NCBI RefSeq assembly: GCF_030406725.1
Contig: NZ_CP129107.1
Span: 1,654,501 to 1,718,500, forward strand
Length of the DNA stretch: 64,000 nucleotides
DNA from: Alteriqipengyuania flavescens
Lineage (GTDB): Bacteria > Pseudomonadota > Alphaproteobacteria > Sphingomonadales > Sphingomonadaceae
Reading direction: 5' to 3'
A model generated the notes under the pieces. That model was not told the DNA's origin, made no database searches, and saw only the letters and a list, made by a program, of their open reading frames with translations. Shown here piece by piece: positions 18,841 through 27,345 of the stretch. Position 1 is the stretch's first letter. Every line of letters starts with the position of its first letter. The position numbers and the translations under genes are program-made.

Positions 18841-19431
18841 ATGCCGAACCCCGCCCCCGCGTGGCTCAACGCCGCCATCCCCGGACCTGCCGACGGCCTT
18901 GGCGCGCTAGCCATGGCCGGCTTGGCCGACGAACGGGCGATGGGCCGCGGCCTGTCTCTTAAATCCGCCGCATTTGCCAATGGCGGGGAACTGGACCCGA
19001 GCTTTACCGCCACGGAAGAGGATGCGGTCGCGCCGCCACTGGAATGGGCAGGTCCGCCGCCGGGGACGCAGGAACTGGTCCTCGTCGTCCAGTCGCCCGA
19101 CGGTGAAGGCGCCCCGGTGACGCACTGGATCGTCTGGGGCCTTCCGGGCCAGAAGGGCCAGCTGCTGGAAGGGGAGGCACCGCCCCGCGTCGGCAAGAAT
19201 TCCGCCGGCAATTCCGAATGGATGCTGCCCAACCCGCCCGCCGGAGCCGCGCCGCGCCGCTATGTCTTCCAGCTTTTCGCGCTCGATCTGCCGATCACGC
19301 TGATGCCAGGCGCTACGCTGGACGAGCTGCTGGATTCCTGCCGCGGCCACGTGATGGCGGCCACCGCGTTGACCGCAACCTTCGCCCACGATGGCGAAGA
19401 TGAGGCGTGGGACGACGAAGAATTGGACTGA
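18841..19431 (+). CDS. PEBP family (YbhB/YbcL-like) protein
   Basis: 196 residues of the Raf-kinase-inhibitor-like fold. The ligand-pocket sequence is visible: PPLEWAGPPPGTQELVLVVQ, THWIVWGLPG, NSAGNSEWMLPNPPAG and RRYVFQLFALD. Bacterial members bind small ligands of unknown identity. The N-terminal ~40 residues are an extension without a signal peptide, and the C-terminus is acidic. Confidence 0.88.
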   Translation: MPNPAPAWLNAAIPGPADGLGALAMAGLADERAMGRGLSLKSAAFANGGELDPSFTATEEDAVAPPLEWAGPPPGTQELVLVVQSPDGEGAPVTHWIVWGLPGQKGQLLEGEAPPRVGKNSAGNSEWMLPNPPAGAAPRRYVFQLFALDLPITLMPGATLDELLDSCRGHVMAATALTATFAHDGEDEAWDDEELD

Positions 19432-19516
19432 GGATAGGTTTTACGGATGGATTGACGGCGCGGCGGCTTTCGTAAAGCGTCCGAGTCCTCTGATTTTGAG
19501 GAAGGGATTTTCTACA

Positions 19517-19768
19517 ATGGCAGGCAAGAACAACGCACTTCAGAAGCCGGTGACCCTGTCGCCGGAGCTCGAGAATGTCGTCGGCAAGGGTCCGATGACC
19601 CGCGCACAGGTTACGTCGAAGGTGTGGGACCACATCAAGGCGAACAACCTGCAGGACAGCCAGGACAAGCGGATGATCAATCCGGACGACAAGCTGGGTG
19701 CCGTCATCGGCAAGGACCAGATCTCGATGTTCAAGATGACCGCTGCGGTTTCCAAGCACCTCAGCTGA
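19517..19768 (+). CDS. SWIB/MDM2 domain protein
   Basis: 83 residues, almost entirely one SWIB domain: ENVVGKGPMTRAQVTSKVWD, HIKANNLQD and KLGAVIGKDQISMFKMTAAV. In bacteria these are small proteins of unknown role, sometimes fused to topoisomerase I. The ATG at 19517 begins the conserved sequence. Its nearest neighbours are PEBP and a DoxX protein. Confidence 0.9.
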   Translation: MAGKNNALQKPVTLSPELENVVGKGPMTRAQVTSKVWDHIKANNLQDSQDKRMINPDDKLGAVIGKDQISMFKMTAAVSKHLS

Positions 19769-19772
19769 TTAT

Positions 19773-20210
19773 CTACGGGGTCGGCGGGTCTTCTCGCCGG
19801 CCCCGCCTTATCCAAACGTTCCCGGCCCACAGGGTCAGCGCGACCAGCAGCGGTTGCGCCACCATCCGGGGGAGGTGATAGGCAAGGCCAGCACCCCCGT
19901 CCTCCCGCGCCATATCCATCGCGAAGTGATTGATGTTGGCGGGAAATACGCACACCGCATAGGCCGCAAGGCCCCATGCGCCCCAGCGCGCCAATCTTGG
20001 CGAGAACGGTTGCGCAAGCGCGACGGCGCCCAGCAATTCGGCAATGCCCGTCAGCGCGACGACCGCTTCACGATATGGCACCCAGCCCGGCGTGATCGAC
20101 AAAAAGGGCTGCGGGCTGGCCAGATGCAGCACGCCAGCGACTGCATAGAGCAGGGCGATGACGAGTCTCGTGACTATTTTCGCGCGGCGCTTCGGATCAG
20201 TCTTTTCCAC
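19773..20210 (-). CDS. DoxX family membrane protein
   Basis: 145 residues with about four membrane helices (LVIALLYAVAGVLHLAS, AVVALTGIAELLGAVAL, WGAWGLAAYAVCVFPANINHFA, MVAQPLLVALTLWAGNVW). It matches DoxX-like integral membrane proteins. No ATG lies near the start; I propose the GTG at 20210, giving MEKTDPKRRAKIVTRLV, but this is uncertain. It ends five bases from the convergent SWIB gene. Confidence 0.75.
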   Translation of the reverse strand: MEKTDPKRRAKIVTRLVIALLYAVAGVLHLASPQPFLSITPGWVPYREAVVALTGIAELLGAVALAQPFSPRLARWGAWGLAAYAVCVFPANINHFAMDMAREDGGAGLAYHLPRMVAQPLLVALTLWAGNVWIRRGRREDPPTP

Positions 20211-20298
20211 GCGGTCCGCTATTCCCGTCCTCAGGCTTTTGCCAATTGCGTTTCTTGCGATAGGGAACTCCCTGTCGATTGCCCATGGAGACCTTCGA

Positions 20299-21576
20299 AT
20301 GATCCGCACCTTCGCGCTCGCTACCACTGCTTCGCTCGCCCTGCTGGCCGCTCCCGCAGCGGCGCAGGAGACTCGCACGCCGGAAGAGATTGCGGCTGCC
20401 GCGCTGGAGGCCGCGCCCGTGTTCGACGGGCACAACGACGTGCCGATCCAGCTGCGCGGCCGCTTCGGCAACGTGATCAACGAATTCGATTTCGCCGATA
20501 CGTCGGATACGGGGGAGACCCATCCGGCCGGGCGGGTGATGCACACAGATCTCGGCCGGCTGCGCGAAGGTGGCGTGGGGGCGCAATTCTGGTCGGTCTA
20601 TGTCCCGGCCTCGCTCGACGAACCGGAAGCAGTTCAGGCCACCATCGAGCAGATCGACGTGACCAAGCGCCTGATCGCGCGCTATCCGGACGAGCTCGCG
20701 CTGGCGTTGACGGCAGACGATGTCGCGGCGGCGATGGCTGCCGGTAAGATCGCCTCGCTGCTTGGCATGGAGGGCGGGCACTCGATCGGCTCGAGCCTCG
20801 CCGTGCTGCGCCAGACCTACGATCTCGGCGCGCGCTACATGACGCTGACCCATTCGAAGAACACGCCGTGGGCGGACAGCGCCACCGATACCCCCGCGCA
20901 TGACGGGCTCACCGATTTCGGCAAGGACCTGGTGCGCGAAATGCAGCGCATCGGCATGCTCGTCGATCTCAGCCATGTCAGCGAAAAGGTGATGCTCGAC
21001 ACGCTGGATATCGCCGGTGCGCCGGTCATCTTCAGCCATTCGGGCGCACGGGCCATCAACGGCCATGCGCGCAACGTGCCCGACAGCGTGCTGGCGCGGC
21101 TGGTGGACAACGGCGGCGTCGTGATGGTCGTGGCGCTGCCGGGCTTCCTGAGCGAGGCGCAGCGGCAGTGGTACGCGGACCGCCAGGCCGAGATCGCCCG
21201 GCTGGAGGCGCTATGGCAGGGCCAGCCCGACGCGCAGAGAGCCGCTCTTGCTGCATGGGACGAGGCCAATGAGATGCCGCTCGCGACGATTTCCGATATG
21301 GCGGACCATATCGACCACATCCGGATGGTTGCCGGCATCGATGCGATCGGGATCGGCGGCGATTACGACGGCATGACCACCGGCCCCGTCGGCATGGAAG
21401 ATGTCACGGGCTACCCTGCGCTATTCATCGAGCTAGCCCGGCGCGGCTACTCGCAGGCCGATCTCGAAAAGATCGCCAACGGCAATATCATGCGCGCGAT
21501 GCGGCAAGCGGAAGCCTATGCAGCGAGCCAATCCGGCGTGCCGCCCTACGAATATCCCGCTGCCCGGGAGGATTAG
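20299..21576 (+). CDS. Membrane dipeptidase family (M19) zinc peptidase, secreted
   Basis: 425 residues. The signal peptide is LATTASLALLAAPAAAQE. Zinc and catalytic residues of the M19 (renal dipeptidase) family are present: FDGHNDVP, GMEGGHS, LVDLSHVS, FSHSGAR and IGGDYDG. It should hydrolyse dipeptides, including D-configured ones, in the periplasm. The ATG at 20299 starts the signal. Not in an evident operon. Confidence 0.93.
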   Translation: MIRTFALATTASLALLAAPAAAQETRTPEEIAAAALEAAPVFDGHNDVPIQLRGRFGNVINEFDFADTSDTGETHPAGRVMHTDLGRLREGGVGAQFWSVYVPASLDEPEAVQATIEQIDVTKRLIARYPDELALALTADDVAAAMAAGKIASLLGMEGGHSIGSSLAVLRQTYDLGARYMTLTHSKNTPWADSATDTPAHDGLTDFGKDLVREMQRIGMLVDLSHVSEKVMLDTLDIAGAPVIFSHSGARAINGHARNVPDSVLARLVDNGGVVMVVALPGFLSEAQRQWYADRQAEIARLEALWQGQPDAQRAALAAWDEANEMPLATISDMADHIDHIRMVAGIDAIGIGGDYDGMTTGPVGMEDVTGYPALFIELARRGYSQADLEKIANGNIMRAMRQAEAYAASQSGVPPYEYPAARED

Positions 21577-21596
21577 TCTTTCAGCGGATCGTGGCC

Positions 21597-21905
21597 TCAG
21601 TTCATGAGGCTGTAGCGCCAGTCGGTTTCCTCGACATCGCCATCGGGCCGTTGGGCCAGGTGGCGATGGATGTAGCCGACCACCTTGTTCATGTGGTCGT
21701 ACTGGCTGTCCGTCAGGTCGGCCTTTTTCGTATTCTTGATCTCGACGATACGCCGGCCCGATTTGTGGCCGGTGCTCTCGCCGCCGTCGCTATCGCCGAC
21801 CGACTTCGATTCTTCGGTATCGAGCCAGTCTTCCAACTCTTTCGGCTGCATGTTCACGCAGTCTTAGAACTCGTCGTAGGTCTCGTCCTTCTTGTCGTCG
21901 TCCAT
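21597..21905 (-). pseudogene. DUF3140 gene interrupted by an in-frame stop
   Basis: From an ATG at 21905 the frame reads MDDDKKDETYDEF, then TAA at codon 14, then DCVNMQPKELEDWLDTEESK and the rest of a DUF3140 protein, ending MNKVVGYIHRHLAQRP and WRYSLMN. A single-base change such as AAA to TAA would explain it. A GTG (21857) or ATG (21851) downstream could restart translation and give an 84-86-residue product. It is the last gene of the DUF2945-DUF3008 operon. Confidence 0.72.
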
Positions 21906-21910
21906 CGCGC

Positions 21911-22102
21911 TCAATCCCCGTCGACGGTGTCGGGCAAGTCCTCGCGATCGGTGGAGGCCATATCCTTCAGCTCGCTTTCGGACATGCTGTCGTACATCTG
22001 CTTCGACGCGCCTTGCAGGTCGGACTTGTCCTGTTCGCCGCGCTTTGCGGCGAGCGCTGCGCCAGCGGCCTGCTGCTGCGCCTTCGACTTCGCCTTGGCC
22101 AT
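21911..22102 (-). CDS. DUF3008 small protein
   Basis: 63 residues: MAKAKSKAQQQAAGAALAAK, then QGASKQMYDSMSESELKDMA, the DUF3008 pattern. Small, soluble and highly charged, function unknown. The ATG overlaps the stop of the DUF2945 gene by one base (TGATG). Cotranscribed with it under the stress-type promoter at 22376-22401. Confidence 0.88.
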   Translation of the reverse strand: MAKAKSKAQQQAAGAALAAKRGEQDKSDLQGASKQMYDSMSESELKDMASTDREDLPDTVDGD

Positions 22103-22338
22103 CAGTCCTTGTCCCATGCCGACAGTTCGCTGCCGCGCTTCAGGACCTCGTCGCCGTCTTCCTGCTTGATCAGGTAGGCGGGGTTGTTCTCGTCGCCATC
22201 CTTCGTGATTTCGGACCCTTGGAGCGTGCGGGTGACCTCGCGCTCGAAACGCTCCTTCACCTGGCCGTGGCCTTCGCCGTCGCCCCAGTTCCATTTGACG
22301 TATTGCCCGCTCTGGAAGCCCTTGGATTGGTCGGCCAT
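22102..22338 (-). CDS. DUF2945 (TUDOR-like) small protein
   Basis: 78 residues: FQSGQYVKWNWGDGEGHGQV, then YLIKQEDGDEVLKRGSEL. Matches DUF2945, which has a small beta-barrel fold and is found in stress-response gene clusters. First gene of a three-gene operon with DUF3008 and DUF3140. A well-matched EcfG-type promoter lies 38 bases upstream. Confidence 0.88.
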   Translation of the reverse strand: MADQSKGFQSGQYVKWNWGDGEGHGQVKERFEREVTRTLQGSEITKDGDENNPAYLIKQEDGDEVLKRGSELSAWDKD

Positions 22339-22375
22339 TGCACTGTTTTCCTTTGCGAATTTCGCTCGGGAGACT

Positions 22376-22401
22376 AACGGCGCCGGACCGTTTGCGGTTC
22401 C
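22376..22401 (-). promoter_or_regulatory. EcfG (general stress) promoter of the DUF2945 operon
   Basis: On the minus strand GGAAC (22401-22397), 17 bases, CGTT (22379-22376), exactly the alphaproteobacterial EcfG consensus GGAAC-N16/17-CGTT. It ends 38 bases before the DUF2945 ATG. The site also sits in a GGCGCCGGA palindrome that may terminate the preceding transcript. Confidence 0.75.
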
Positions 22402-22413
22402 GGCGCCGCCGGA

Positions 22414-22758
22414 TCAGTTGTCGTCGGTCATGACCTCGGGCACGCTTTCGGGATCGGGCGCGCCTTCGCCCATGCGCGTGGTATCCGCCGGGTTGAGCGT
22501 CTCGGTATCCGAAAAATCATCGGGAACGCCAACCACGCTGTCGGTGCTATCTCCTTCGTCCAAAGCATCGGCCTTGCCGGTTGCGGTGGTTTCGCTTTCG
22601 ATGGCATCCTGGCTGAATGCGCCGCTGAGCCAGGCGATCGTCATCGCGGCGGCCGCGATCACTGTGCCGATGCCGAGCACCCAGCGCATGACGCCGCGGC
22701 TTTCGCCGCCCCGTACGTCATCGGCTTCGACGTGGATTTCTTCACCTTCGGTATGCAT
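22414..22758 (-). CDS. Small single-pass membrane protein, acidic
   Basis: 114 residues: an acidic head (MHTEGEEIHVEADDVRGGES), one membrane helix (WVLGIGTVIAAAAMTIAWLSG) and an acidic tail rich in Asp, Glu and Thr. No known domain. The ATG at 22758 follows GAGGG. An EcfG-like promoter is possible at 22809-22833. Confidence 0.7.
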   Translation of the reverse strand: MHTEGEEIHVEADDVRGGESRGVMRWVLGIGTVIAAAAMTIAWLSGAFSQDAIESETTATGKADALDEGDSTDSVVGVPDDFSDTETLNPADTTRMGEGAPDPESVPEVMTDDN

Positions 22759-22808
22759 GGTTTTGCCCTCGCTTCGCCGTAGTCCGGCGCATTTGCTGTT
22801 TGTCACTC

Positions 22809-22833
22809 AACCGCCATGTGCGCGGCGCGTTCC
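22809..22833 (-). promoter_or_regulatory. Possible EcfG-like promoter before the acidic membrane protein
   Basis: GGAAC (22833-22829), 16 bases, GGTT (22812-22809): one mismatch from consensus in the -10 box. About 50 bases before the ATG at 22758. Confidence 0.4.
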
Positions 22834-22848
22834 CCGCAATTCCGCCAT

Positions 22849-23673
22849 TCAGGCCCGCAGAAGTTCGTTGATCCCGGTCTTCTCCCGCGTCTGTGCGTCT
22901 ACCGTTTTGACGATTACCGCGCAGGCGAGCGACGGCCCGCCATCGGGATCGGGCAGGGTGCCCGGCACAACCACCGAATAAGGCGGGATTTTCCCGCGCG
23001 TGATCTCGCCCGTGGTGCGGTTCACGATCTTGGTGGACTGGGTAATGAAGACGCCCATCGCCACGACCGTGCCTTCGCCCACGATTACGCCTTCCACGAT
23101 CTCGCTGCGGGCGCCGATGAAGCTATTATCACCGATAATCGTTGGGTTCGCCTGCATCGGTTCCAGCACGCCGCCGATGCCGGCGCCGGCGGAGATGTGG
23201 CAATTCTCGCCCACCTGCGCGCATGATCCGACACTGGCCCAGGTGTCGATCATCGTCCCCGCGCCCACATAGGCGCCGATGTTCACGAAGCTGGGCATCA
23301 AGACCACGCCGGGCGCGATATAGCTGCCCCGGCGGGCGATGGCGCCTGGCACCACGCGGAAGCCCGCATCGGCAAAACGGTCCTCGTCCCAGCCGGCGAA
23401 CTTGGAGGGAACCTTGTCATAGGCCGGGTGGCCGGCGCTGCCGCCTTCCATCACGCCGTTGTCGCGCAGGCGGAAGCTAAGGAGGACGGCTTTCTTGAGC
23501 CACTGGTTGACGGTCCACCCACCGTTTCCGTCAGGCTCCGCCACGCGGCGCTGGCCGCTGTCGATCAGTTCGATCGCTTCTTCGACGATGCGCGCGGTTT
23601 CGCTGTCGCCGGGCGAAACTTCGCTGCGCTTTTCCCATGCCGCGTCGATCGCCTGGGCCAGTTGGTCGTGCAT
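22849..23673 (-). CDS. dapD: Tetrahydrodipicolinate N-succinyltransferase DapD
   Basis: Adds succinyl to tetrahydrodipicolinate in the succinylase branch of lysine and diaminopimelate synthesis. 274 residues. The N-terminal helical domain is followed by a left-handed beta-helix with hexapeptide repeats ([40 protein letters not shown]) and the family motif [10 protein letters not shown]. Length is normal. No other dap gene is adjacent. Confidence 0.96.
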   Translation of the reverse strand: MHDQLAQAIDAAWEKRSEVSPGDSETARIVEEAIELIDSGQRRVAEPDGNGGWTVNQWLKKAVLLSFRLRDNGVMEGGSAGHPAYDKVPSKFAGWDEDRFADAGFRVVPGAIARRGSYIAPGVVLMPSFVNIGAYVGAGTMIDTWASVGSCAQVGENCHISAGAGIGGVLEPMQANPTIIGDNSFIGARSEIVEGVIVGEGTVVAMGVFITQSTKIVNRTTGEITRGKIPPYSVVVPGTLPDPDGGPSLACAVIVKTVDAQTREKTGINELLRA

Positions 23674-23844
23674 ATTGGGATGATCCGTGTTTGTGTCTGG
23701 TTTGCGCTTGGCGGCTAGCTTGTACGCGGCCCGACCGCAAGGCTCGGCGGGGAGCCGGCGGGAAGGTTGCGCTTTGAGGCGTATGGTTCAGCAAGGCTTT
23801 AGGCTTCGGCGCTACTGAAGTCGTCCACGCCTGGGAGAATGTCG

Positions 23845-26241
23845 ATGGTCGAAACGCGCCGCACGATGCGCCTGCTTGCCTGCAGCGTGGCCTGCATGGC
23901 GATGGTGAGCCTGAGCGCGTGCGGCGGGCGGAGCGACACGATCTCCACACCGCGTCCCCAGCCGAGCCCCAGTCCCTCGCCAAGCCCCAGCCCGTCGCCG
24001 AGCCCCAGTCCTTCGCCGTCACCCAGTCCTACGCCTGTCCCGACGAACTTCAACACGACCGAATTCCGCACGTCCGACGGCCCGGGATTCCACTCCGCCG
24101 TCACCGCCTGGCAGCAGGGAGCGACAGGGCGGAACGTCGTTATCGCCGTGGCTGATTCCGGACTCGATACGGCCAATGCCGAGTTCGCCGGCCGCGTCCA
24201 TCCGGCCTCGACCGATATCGCGGGCAACCGCTCGGTTGTCCCGGAAGACGATCACGGCACCAATGTCGCGCTGGTCGCAGCCGCCGCGCGCGACGGCAGT
24301 GGCATCCTCGGCATGGCATACGAGGCGACGGTCATGGGGCTGCGCATCGACAGCCCCGGGACCTGCGGCACCGACACGCCGGAAGACCCATCGCTCGGCT
24401 GCGCCTTTACCGACCCGACTATCGCCGCTGCGATTAATTATGCCGTGGACAACGGCGCGCAGGTCATCAATCTCTCGCTCGGCGGCAGCAGGGGCAGCCA
24501 GGACGTGATCGACGCCGTGGCCCGCGCTGCCGCTGCCGGGATAGTCGTGGTGGTGGCCGCCGGGAACGACGGCGATTCCACCGGCCGCGGGATCGACCCC
24601 GACCGGCCCGACCCGTTCGCCCAATCGCTGCGCGATGCAGGCGGCGATGCCGTGATCATCGTGGGTTCGGTGGACGAGAACGGCACCTTGTCGACCTTCT
24701 CCAACCGTGCGCTCGATTACGAGGACGGCTTTATCGCCGCGCGGGGAGAGGTCATTTGCTGCGTCTATCTGGGCAGCCAGATCTACATCGACGATGAGGG
24801 CTTTCTCTACCTGTTTTCCGGCACCAGTTTCGCCGCGCCGCAGGTGGCGGGGGCGGCGGCGCTGCTGAAACAGGCCTTCCCGAACCTGACCGGGCAGGAC
24901 ATCGTCAACATCCTTCTCGACAGCGCGCGTGATGCCGGTGCGGCGGGGACCGACCCGGTTTACGGGCGCGGCATCCTCGACGTGGCGCAGGCCTTCGCGC
25001 CGCAGGGCCGCACCGGGCTGGCCGGTAGCACCGCCGCCCTGCCACTGGGCGACGTGATCGCGGTCGGTTCGCCGGCGATGGGGGATGCGCTGTCGGCCGG
25101 GCAGGGGGCGCTGGATGCCGTGCTGCTCGACGGGTATCGCCGCGCCTATCGCTACGATCTCGCCAGTGGCCTTCGCTCCGGCGCGCAGCAGCAGCGGCTG
25201 CAGGGCGCGGTAGGAGCGACCCATCGCAATGTCTCGCTCGGCGGGGAGCGGATGTCGCTCGCCTTCTCGATCGCCGACAACGGGCGCGCGGGCGGCCTCG
25301 CCGTGCCGCAGCCGCTCCGCCTCGATGCGGAGGATGCCGAAAAGGCGCGCGTCCTTGCCGGGCGTGTCGCCATGCGGCTCGATCCCGACCGACAGCTGGC
25401 CATCGGCTTCAACCAGACGGGCGAGGGACTGGCGGCGGGCTTGCAGAGCCGCGATCGGCCCGCGTTCATGATTGCAAACGGCGGCGCGGGCGATGCCGGC
25501 ACGCTACGCCAGTCCGACATCGCCTTCGCTTTCCGCCAGCGCATGGGCGACTGGGGCATCACCGCAAGCGCGGAGAGCGGCACCATGTACGCAGGCGATA
25601 TCCAGCAATTGCGCACCGACCTCAGCGGCGACCGCCAGCGCGAAGGCAGCCGCTCCTTCGCCATCGCGGCGGATCGCGATTTCGGCGTGTTCGACCTGTC
25701 CATCGGGGCCAGCGTGACGGACGAGGACCGCACCGTACTCGGCGCGCGGCTGCATGACGCGCTGTCGCAGGGCGGCGCACGCAGCACCTTTGTGGATGCC
25801 GATGCGGGTTGGGACTTCGCGCCCGGCTGGCGGCTGGGCGGATCCTACCGGCGCGGCTGGACCGCAGCGGAGGCGGGCGGGCTGGTGCTCGGCTCCGACA
25901 TCGTGAGCGACGGCTGGTCGTTCGACGTGGCGCGCGAAGGTGTGCTTGCGAGCGGCGACCGGGTGGGCTTCCGCATTGCGCAACCACTGCGCGTGCGCTC
26001 GGGCGGTCTGACGCTCGAATTGCCGGTGGGGTACGATTACGATGTCGAGGTGGTGACGTATGGCGAGCGCGCCTTGTCATTGACCCCGACGGGGCAGGAG
26101 ATCATGGCCGAGCTCGGCTGGCATGGCGCAATCTTCGGCGGCAATGGCGGCGCGGCGCTGTTCTATCGGCGGGAGCCGGGCCATTTCGCCGGGCATGCGG
26201 ACGACCGGGGCGTGGCCGTCCGCTGGTCGAAGGACTTTTAG
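23845..26241 (+). CDS. Subtilisin-like (S8) lipoprotein with C-terminal beta-domain
   Basis: About 798 residues. The lipoprotein signal ends in VSLSACGG and is followed by a Pro-Ser repeat linker (about residues 40-68). The subtilase domain has a complete triad: Asp in VIAVADSGLD, His in EDDHGTNVA and Ser in FSGTSFAAPQ. The last ~380 residues are beta-rich and end in Phe (WSKDF), like an autotransporter barrel, although a lipoprotein anchor and a barrel together would be unusual. The ATG at 23845 has better spacing to GGGAG than the one at 23839. Confidence 0.88.
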   Translation: MVETRRTMRLLACSVACMAMVSLSACGGRSDTISTPRPQPSPSPSPSPSPSPSPSPSPSPSPTPVPTNFNTTEFRTSDGPGFHSAVTAWQQGATGRNVVIAVADSGLDTANAEFAGRVHPASTDIAGNRSVVPEDDHGTNVALVAAAARDGSGILGMAYEATVMGLRIDSPGTCGTDTPEDPSLGCAFTDPTIAAAINYAVDNGAQVINLSLGGSRGSQDVIDAVARAAAAGIVVVVAAGNDGDSTGRGIDPDRPDPFAQSLRDAGGDAVIIVGSVDENGTLSTFSNRALDYEDGFIAARGEVICCVYLGSQIYIDDEGFLYLFSGTSFAAPQVAGAAALLKQAFPNLTGQDIVNILLDSARDAGAAGTDPVYGRGILDVAQAFAPQGRTGLAGSTAALPLGDVIAVGSPAMGDALSAGQGALDAVLLDGYRRAYRYDLASGLRSGAQQQRLQGAVGATHRNVSLGGERMSLAFSIADNGRAGGLAVPQPLRLDAEDAEKARVLAGRVAMRLDPDRQLAIGFNQTGEGLAAGLQSRDRPAFMIANGGAGDAGTLRQSDIAFAFRQRMGDWGITASAESGTMYAGDIQQLRTDLSGDRQREGSRSFAIAADRDFGVFDLSIGASVTDEDRTVLGARLHDALSQGGARSTFVDADAGWDFAPGWRLGGSYRRGWTAAEAGGLVLGSDIVSDGWSFDVAREGVLASGDRVGFRIAQPLRVRSGGLTLELPVGYDYDVEVVTYGERALSLTPTGQEIMAELGWHGAIFGGNGGAALFYRREPGHFAGHADDRGVAVRWSKDF

Positions 26242-26248
26242 CCCGAGA

Positions 26249-27337
26249 TCATCCCGCGGTCTGCGCCTTTTGCGCGAATTCCCAGGCGACCTCGGCCAGC
26301 GGCTCCACCCGCTCGCTCATCGCCTTCGCGTGAGCGGAGGATGCGGTGCCGTCGATGACGCGCTTCTTGATGCCCTGCATGATGCCTGCGAGGCGGAAGA
26401 AATTGTAGGCGAAGTACCAGTTCATGTCCGGCACGCCGCTGCGCCCCGTGGCTTCGCAATAGCGCTCCACCACTTCCTCCAGCTCCGGAATCCCCAAGGC
26501 CTTGCGGTCGATGTCGGCGACGCCCGAGCGGCCGCCGTTGTCGGTCACCCAGGCGAGGCAGAAATATGTGAAATCGGCGAGCGGATCGCCCAGCGTCGAC
26601 AATTCCCAGTCGAGGACCGCGAGAACTTCTGCGCGGTCCTTGGCGAAGATCATGTTGTCGATCCGGTAGTCGCCGTGGACGATGCTGGTGCGCTCCTGCT
26701 CCGGCACGCTGGCGGGCAGGTACTCGATCAAGCGCTCCATCGGCTCCATGTGACCAGTTTCCGACAGCTTGTATTGCTTGGTCCAGCGGCCGATCTGGCG
26801 TTCGAAATAATTGCCGGGCTTTCCGTAATCCTCCAGCCCCGCCTCGGCGAGATCGACCTGATGCAGCCGGGCGAGGACGTCGGTCATTTCGTGATACACC
26901 GCGCGCCGTTCTTCCGGCGTGCTGCCCGGCATCGACCCGTCCCAGATCGACCGGCCATCGACCATGCCCATGACGTAGAACATGGCACCGACCACATCGT
27001 CGTCGGTGCAAAGTCCGTATTGGGGTGCGACCGGGAAGCCGACCTTTTCGAGCCCCGACTGCACGCGGAATTCGCGGTCGACCGCATGGGCGCTCGGCAG
27101 GAGCTTGCCGAAGGGCTTGCGCCGCAGGACATAGTCGCCCGACGGGCCGGACAGCTTGTAGGTCGGGTTGGACTGCCCGCCCTTGAATTTCGCCTGTTCC
27201 AGCGGGCCTTCGAAACCTGGCACATTGTCCGCCATCCACGCGGCAAGCTTGTCCGTGTCGAGGATGTCATCGCCTTCGGGGGCGGTGGTGCCGGTAAAGG
27301 CCTTCTGGGCGTCCATCGGGGGCTGGATGGCAGTCAT
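26249..27337 (-). CDS. Aminoglycoside-phosphotransferase-fold acyl-CoA kinase (ACAD10/11 kinase-like)
   Basis: 362 residues of the APH kinase fold: ATP site KFKGGQSNPTYKL, catalytic HGDYRIDNMIF and metal-binding VLDWELSTLGDPLADF. Proteins of this kind next to an ACAD11-type dehydrogenase correspond to the kinase domain of ACAD10/ACAD11 and to LvaA of levulinate catabolism, which phosphorylate 4-hydroxyacyl-CoA. Here the matching dehydrogenase is two genes upstream in the same operon. No antibiotic resistance role is suggested. Confidence 0.85.
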   Translation of the reverse strand: MTAIQPPMDAQKAFTGTTAPEGDDILDTDKLAAWMADNVPGFEGPLEQAKFKGGQSNPTYKLSGPSGDYVLRRKPFGKLLPSAHAVDREFRVQSGLEKVGFPVAPQYGLCTDDDVVGAMFYVMGMVDGRSIWDGSMPGSTPEERRAVYHEMTDVLARLHQVDLAEAGLEDYGKPGNYFERQIGRWTKQYKLSETGHMEPMERLIEYLPASVPEQERTSIVHGDYRIDNMIFAKDRAEVLAVLDWELSTLGDPLADFTYFCLAWVTDNGGRSGVADIDRKALGIPELEEVVERYCEATGRSGVPDMNWYFAYNFFRLAGIMQGIKKRVIDGTASSAHAKAMSERVEPLAEVAWEFAQKAQTAG

Positions 27338-27345
27338 CGGTAACC

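Noticed and set aside
23960-24030. Pro-Ser coding repeat considered as tandem DNA repeat or CRISPR-like array
   Set aside because: The period is short and codon-based (CCG-AGC type), inside a clear linker of the subtilase; no spacers.
26249-27337. Antibiotic resistance phosphotransferase
   Set aside because: The fold is shared, but the operon partner is an ACAD11-type dehydrogenase, which points to acyl-CoA metabolism.
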